From assembly GCA_050012675.1 (NCBI GenBank), contig JBEKGS010000010.1, positions 1 through 64,000 on the forward strand: DNA of 64,000 nt. Reading direction: 5' to 3'. Positions 61,271 through 64,000 of this stretch are shown here, piece by piece; the stretch's first letter is position 1, and the number at the start of each line of letters is the position of its first letter. The stretch comes from Fen-455 sp050012675. Lineage in GTDB: Bacteria > Actinomycetota > Acidimicrobiia > Acidimicrobiales > Bog-793. Both the position numbers and the translations under genes were made by a program. Under the pieces are notes generated by a model. It made no database searches, was not told the DNA's origin, and saw only the letters and a list, made by a program, of their open reading frames with translations.

Positions 61271-62610
61271 CGGGCCAGTTCCTTGCCTGCCCAGGAACCA
61301 CTCGTCGCACTGTCGGACCCGAACTCCGCCCGATGCCCGAGGCTCCAGGCGTCTGCCAGACAGCTCCCGGGCCCGAGCGGCACGATGAGAACCCCGGCGC
61401 CACGCAGGTGGGGCGGTGAGGAGCTAGGTCCGGGGGCGTCACGCAGGCTCGACTCGCCGGCATCGGCTCCCCCGGCGACTTCGTGCGCCTCCCGTGAAAC
61501 AGGGCCAGCGCCCTCAACCAGAACAAGCACCACCGCTGCGTACGCCCGGGCGAGGTCCTCGAGGATCTCCGGACCGGGCGGGCGTGGCCCGAAGGCGCCG
61601 ACGATGACGAGTACTTCGTCGCAGCCAGGACGGCCGAGTCGCTCGACAGCGGTGCCGAAACGCCCCGGAGAGCTTGTAGTCGGCGATGTGAGCCCGGCGA
61701 GGCCGATGAGCACTTCCTGCAGGCTCTCGTAGCCGCGCTGGGGCCCGCTGTCCAGACCGGCAGTCGTGACGAGACGGTAGGCGCCGGAGACATTCGACTC
61801 GTGGGCCGCCGCGGACAAGACGCTGGCTGCGACCTCGACGGCCCGGTCAAGCTCGTCGGGCGGTGTCGCGCGATCGCCGGCATCGAGCAGCACCGTGGTG
61901 GCTGTCCGGTCGGGCTCGTCCAGATCACCGCCATCGCGGACGATGAGCTCGCCGACGCGCGCTGTCGTACGCCAGTGAACGCGACGAAGATCGTCCCCTT
62001 CCGCGTAGCGACGGAGCATCGAGGTCCCCCTGAGGAGTCGTTCGACTGCCGAAGCGCCGTTCTCGGCCCTCCTCAAGTCGAGCCCTTCGGGGACAACTGT
62101 TTCGAGTGTCTCGATGCGCGGTAGCACGATGCAACGAGCAGGCTTGCTGACCGACAGGCTGCGACGGGCCAGGCCGAGCGGATCTGGTATCACCGCTTCG
62201 TAGGCTCCGGCCTCGAGCGGACCCCGTCGTTTCGTCATGAGCTCGAAGCTCGCCTGTGCCCGTCCGCCGCGGGCGAGTCGTCGCACGATGATCCTGGCGG
62301 GCTGAGAGTCGACCGGCCCATGCGAACGGTCGGCGAGAAGGGTGACGGGGCCTGGGAGCCAACCCTTGGTGGCGGACTCCTCGATCGTGAGCTCGACCAC
62401 GGCCGGTTCGCCCGCGTTCACGATGGGCGGAACGGCACGTGCGGTGACGGTGACGGTGCCTTTTGGCAGACGAACCCGAACGAGCGAAGCCAGCGCGACG
62501 AGCACGGCTGCGGTGGCAAGACCGAAAAGCTCCGGGATGCCGAGGATTCGGCCGGCGGCACCCGCGAGGAGGCCCAGCGTGATCGTCCAGCGGCCTCGGG
62601 CGGTGAGCAT
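61267..62610 (-). CDS. DUF58 domain protein
   Basis: The 447-residue protein has two N-terminal membrane helices, a beta-rich middle and the DUF58 signature RRYAEGDDLRRVHWRTTARV, followed by GELIVRDGGDLDEPDRTA and a vWA-like fold (TVLLDAGDRA). DUF58 proteins are partners of MoxR ATPases. The last 110 residues are less conserved and partly disordered. It lies between moxR and the transglutaminase gene, with coupled translation to the latter. Confidence 0.88.
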   Translation of the reverse strand: MLTARGRWTITLGLLAGAAGRILGIPELFGLATAAVLVALASLVRVRLPKGTVTVTARAVPPIVNAGEPAVVELTIEESATKGWLPGPVTLLADRSHGPVDSQPARIIVRRLARGGRAQASFELMTKRRGPLEAGAYEAVIPDPLGLARRSLSVSKPARCIVLPRIETLETVVPEGLDLRRAENGASAVERLLRGTSMLRRYAEGDDLRRVHWRTTARVGELIVRDGGDLDEPDRTATTVLLDAGDRATPPDELDRAVEVAASVLSAAAHESNVSGAYRLVTTAGLDSGPQRGYESLQEVLIGLAGLTSPTTSSPGRFGTAVERLGRPGCDEVLVIVGAFGPRPPGPEILEDLARAYAAVVLVLVEGAGPVSREAHEVAGGADAGESSLRDAPGPSSSPPHLRGAGVLIVPLGPGSCLADAWSLGHRAEFGSDSATSGSWAGKELAR

Positions 62611-62618
62611 TCCGCCGG

Positions 62619-63647
62619 CTATCGGCGCCCAGTGGTCTGGTCGGGCACGGGCACCGCGCGGAGTACCTCCTCGAGCACGGTCCTGACAGGGCTGCGGCCC
62701 CGGCCCGCCGACGCGCGCAGCTCCAAGCGGTGACCGATGACAGCAGAGGCCATTGCCTTGACGTCGTCGGGCGCGACGAAGTCACGGCCCTCCAGCACCG
62801 CCCGGGCCCGGGCCGCCCGCTGCAGGGCCAGCGCAGCCCTCGGCGACATCCCGAGAGCGACCGAAGGGTGGGCCCGGGTCCCGTTGGCGATCTGCACGAT
62901 GTAGTGCTGGATCAACGGCGAGACGTGGACTGCTCGCGCCCTGGTGGCGAGCGCGACCACATCCTCCGGGGTGGCAACCGCCTTGAGGGTCTCGAGGGGC
63001 TCGCTCACGCCGTGCGTCTCGAGTATCACCACCTCGGACTCCTCGTCCGGGTAACCGATCTGGATCCTGAGCAGGAAACGGTCGAGCTGGCTCACCGGGA
63101 GCGGGAAGGTCCCCTCGTGCTCGATCGGGTTCTGCGTCGCTATGACCATGAACGGGTCGGGCAGCTTGTAGGTGTGCCCGTCAACGGTTACCTGGCGTTC
63201 CTCCATCGACTCGAGCAGGGCGGACTGGGTCTTCGGCGGTGTCCGGTTGATCTCGTCACCGAGAACGATGTTGGCGAATATCGGCCCGGGCCGGAACTCG
63301 AAACTGGTCTTCGTGGCATCGAAGACGCTCACGCCGGTCACGTCCGAAGGCAGAAGGTCGGAAGTGAACTGGATGCGACGGTGGCGGCACGACACCGAGG
63401 CGGACAGCGCCTTGCCGAGGCTCGTCTTGCCCACGCCGGGCACGTCCTCGACAAGCAGATGGCCGCCGGCAACCAGGCAGGTCACCGCGAGGCGAATGGC
63501 CTCGTCGTTTCCCTGGACAACCCGCGAAATGTTCTCGACAATCCTCTCGAACAAGCCGGCCGCCGCGGAGGCGTCGGAAAGGACCGGGTGCGCGCCCAGC
63601 GATGCGGCATCGCCGCTGTCGAACCCGGTCCGGGCACCGAGATCCAT
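62619..63647 (-). CDS. MoxR family AAA+ ATPase
   Basis: The AAA+ chaperone-like ATPase has Walker A VEDVPGVGKTSLGKALS, Walker B NIVLGDEINRTPPKTQSAL and sensor 1 FMVIATQNPIEHEGTFPLP. MoxR proteins help mature or assemble partner proteins such as vWA/DUF58 and transglutaminase proteins. From the ATG at 63647 it has 342 residues. That ATG is preferred because GAGGTG lies six bases upstream; a GTG at 63686 would add 13 residues. It begins the MoxR-DUF58-transglutaminase operon. Confidence 0.92.
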   Translation of the reverse strand: MDLGARTGFDSGDAASLGAHPVLSDASAAAGLFERIVENISRVVQGNDEAIRLAVTCLVAGGHLLVEDVPGVGKTSLGKALSASVSCRHRRIQFTSDLLPSDVTGVSVFDATKTSFEFRPGPIFANIVLGDEINRTPPKTQSALLESMEERQVTVDGHTYKLPDPFMVIATQNPIEHEGTFPLPVSQLDRFLLRIQIGYPDEESEVVILETHGVSEPLETLKAVATPEDVVALATRARAVHVSPLIQHYIVQIANGTRAHPSVALGMSPRAALALQRAARARAVLEGRDFVAPDDVKAMASAVIGHRLELRASAGRGRSPVRTVLEEVLRAVPVPDQTTGRR

Positions 63648-63763
63648 CCTCGCCACCTCACCTCCGAGCTCGAGAGAATCCGCCACGCAAGATCATCCCA
63701 GCCGCGGACCTGTTTTGTCGGCGGCTGGTCGGCGTCGCCGTCAAGCCCCTCCTTACACTCAGC

Positions 63764-64000
63764 TTAACCAGCTCCAAGGCAGACAAAGGCTCCTGCCGCC
63801 AGCGCCTCGCGGGCTTCTGGGTCACCGGAGGCAAGGTCTGCGAACGACAGCGTCTCAGGCAGAGCATGCGCCTGGGCGGTCGCGAGCGCCCGCGCCAAGC
63901 CGTGCCCGCGTGCCAGCTCGCCATGAAGGCCGATCATGACCGGGATCACCCCGTCGTCGGGTACGGGCGCCACGCTCGAGACAATGGCACGCGTCCCGAG
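63764..64000 (-). CDS. CHAT-domain protein, C-terminal fragment
   Basis: Only the last 78 residues are in the window; the frame is open to the right edge. VSSVAPVPDDGVIPVMIGLH, ELARGHGLARALATAQAHA and the ending AGAFVCLGAG match the C-terminal part of CHAT (caspase-like peptidase) domains, where sequences such as a-slWpvpD..t..lM..fy.-L are usual. The catalytic His/Cys region lies outside. It is on the same strand as, and about 80-120 bases upstream of, the moxR gene. Whether it is functionally tied to MoxR-DUF58-transglutaminase is unknown. Confidence 0.7.
   Translation of the reverse strand, partial: LGTRAIVSSVAPVPDDGVIPVMIGLHGELARGHGLARALATAQAHALPETLSFADLASGDPEAREALAAGAFVCLGAG

Overview
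The window looks like a chromosomal segment of a high-GC actinobacterium. Supporting markers are CarD, a SigR/RsrA-type sigma/anti-sigma pair, a DUF3263 protein, a DUF2342 metalloprotease, coproheme decarboxylase HemQ, a solo groEL with a CIRCE operator, and glucosyl-3-phosphoglycerate synthase. Gene order resembles, from memory, the Mycobacterium tuberculosis rlmB-ispF-ispD-carD-radA, clpC-lysS-coaX-panC and folK-folB-folP-folE-hpt-tilS-DUF2342 region, but several mycobacterial genes are absent. Together with a type IV pilin and a radical SAM protein with a CCxEP-type tail, this suggests a deep-branching class such as Acidimicrobiia. That placement is inference, not proof.

Layout. 1-5.4 kb: the start of a sugar-type ABC ATPase, then a complete BMP-family (nucleoside-like) importer on the minus strand. 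5.6-8.3 kb: a PAS/GGDEF diguanylate cyclase and a divergent yceI/marR pair. 8.3-11.8 kb: aconitase and a convergent CcdA-like protein. 11.9-16.5 kb: a compatible-solute region with otsB, a WYL regulator and gpgS-otsA. 16.7-20.1 kb: threonine synthase, a ThiS/MoaD-like protein and CIRCE-groEL. 20.2-27 kb: hemQ-larE-NIL, NUDIX, GNAT, DMT transporter, methyltransferase and citrate synthase.

27-38.2 kb: a housekeeping block (rlmB-ispF-ispD-carD-radA, clpC, a polyprenyl diphosphate synthase, lysS-coaX). 38.3-47.8 kb: an apparently inserted block with a cation exchanger, an orphan type IV pilin, a DUF169 protein, an NfuA-like protein, a B12-binding/radical SAM protein and pstSCAB. 47.8-57.9 kb: a long minus-strand cofactor operon (DUF2342-tilS-hpt-folE-folP-pseudophosphatase-folB-folK-DUF2520-panC-nadB-nadC). 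58-64 kb: sigma/anti-sigma, transglutaminase-DUF58-MoxR, and the C-terminus of a CHAT-domain protein running off the right edge.

Two gene-expression habits recur. Operon genes are joined by ATGA, GTGA or TGATG overlaps. Many first genes of transcription units have TANNNT exactly 6 or 7 bases before the start codon with no Shine-Dalgarno sequence, the signature of leaderless mRNAs. Several starts below were moved from the longest ORF on this basis. No tRNA, rRNA, CRISPR array, insertion sequence or phage gene was seen. The items most worth a second look are the radical SAM protein with the CCSEP tail and its neighbours, a probable pseudophosphatase inside the folate operon, an RlmB methyltransferase with a 325-residue disordered arginine/glycine-rich N-terminus, and otsB without a standard start codon.
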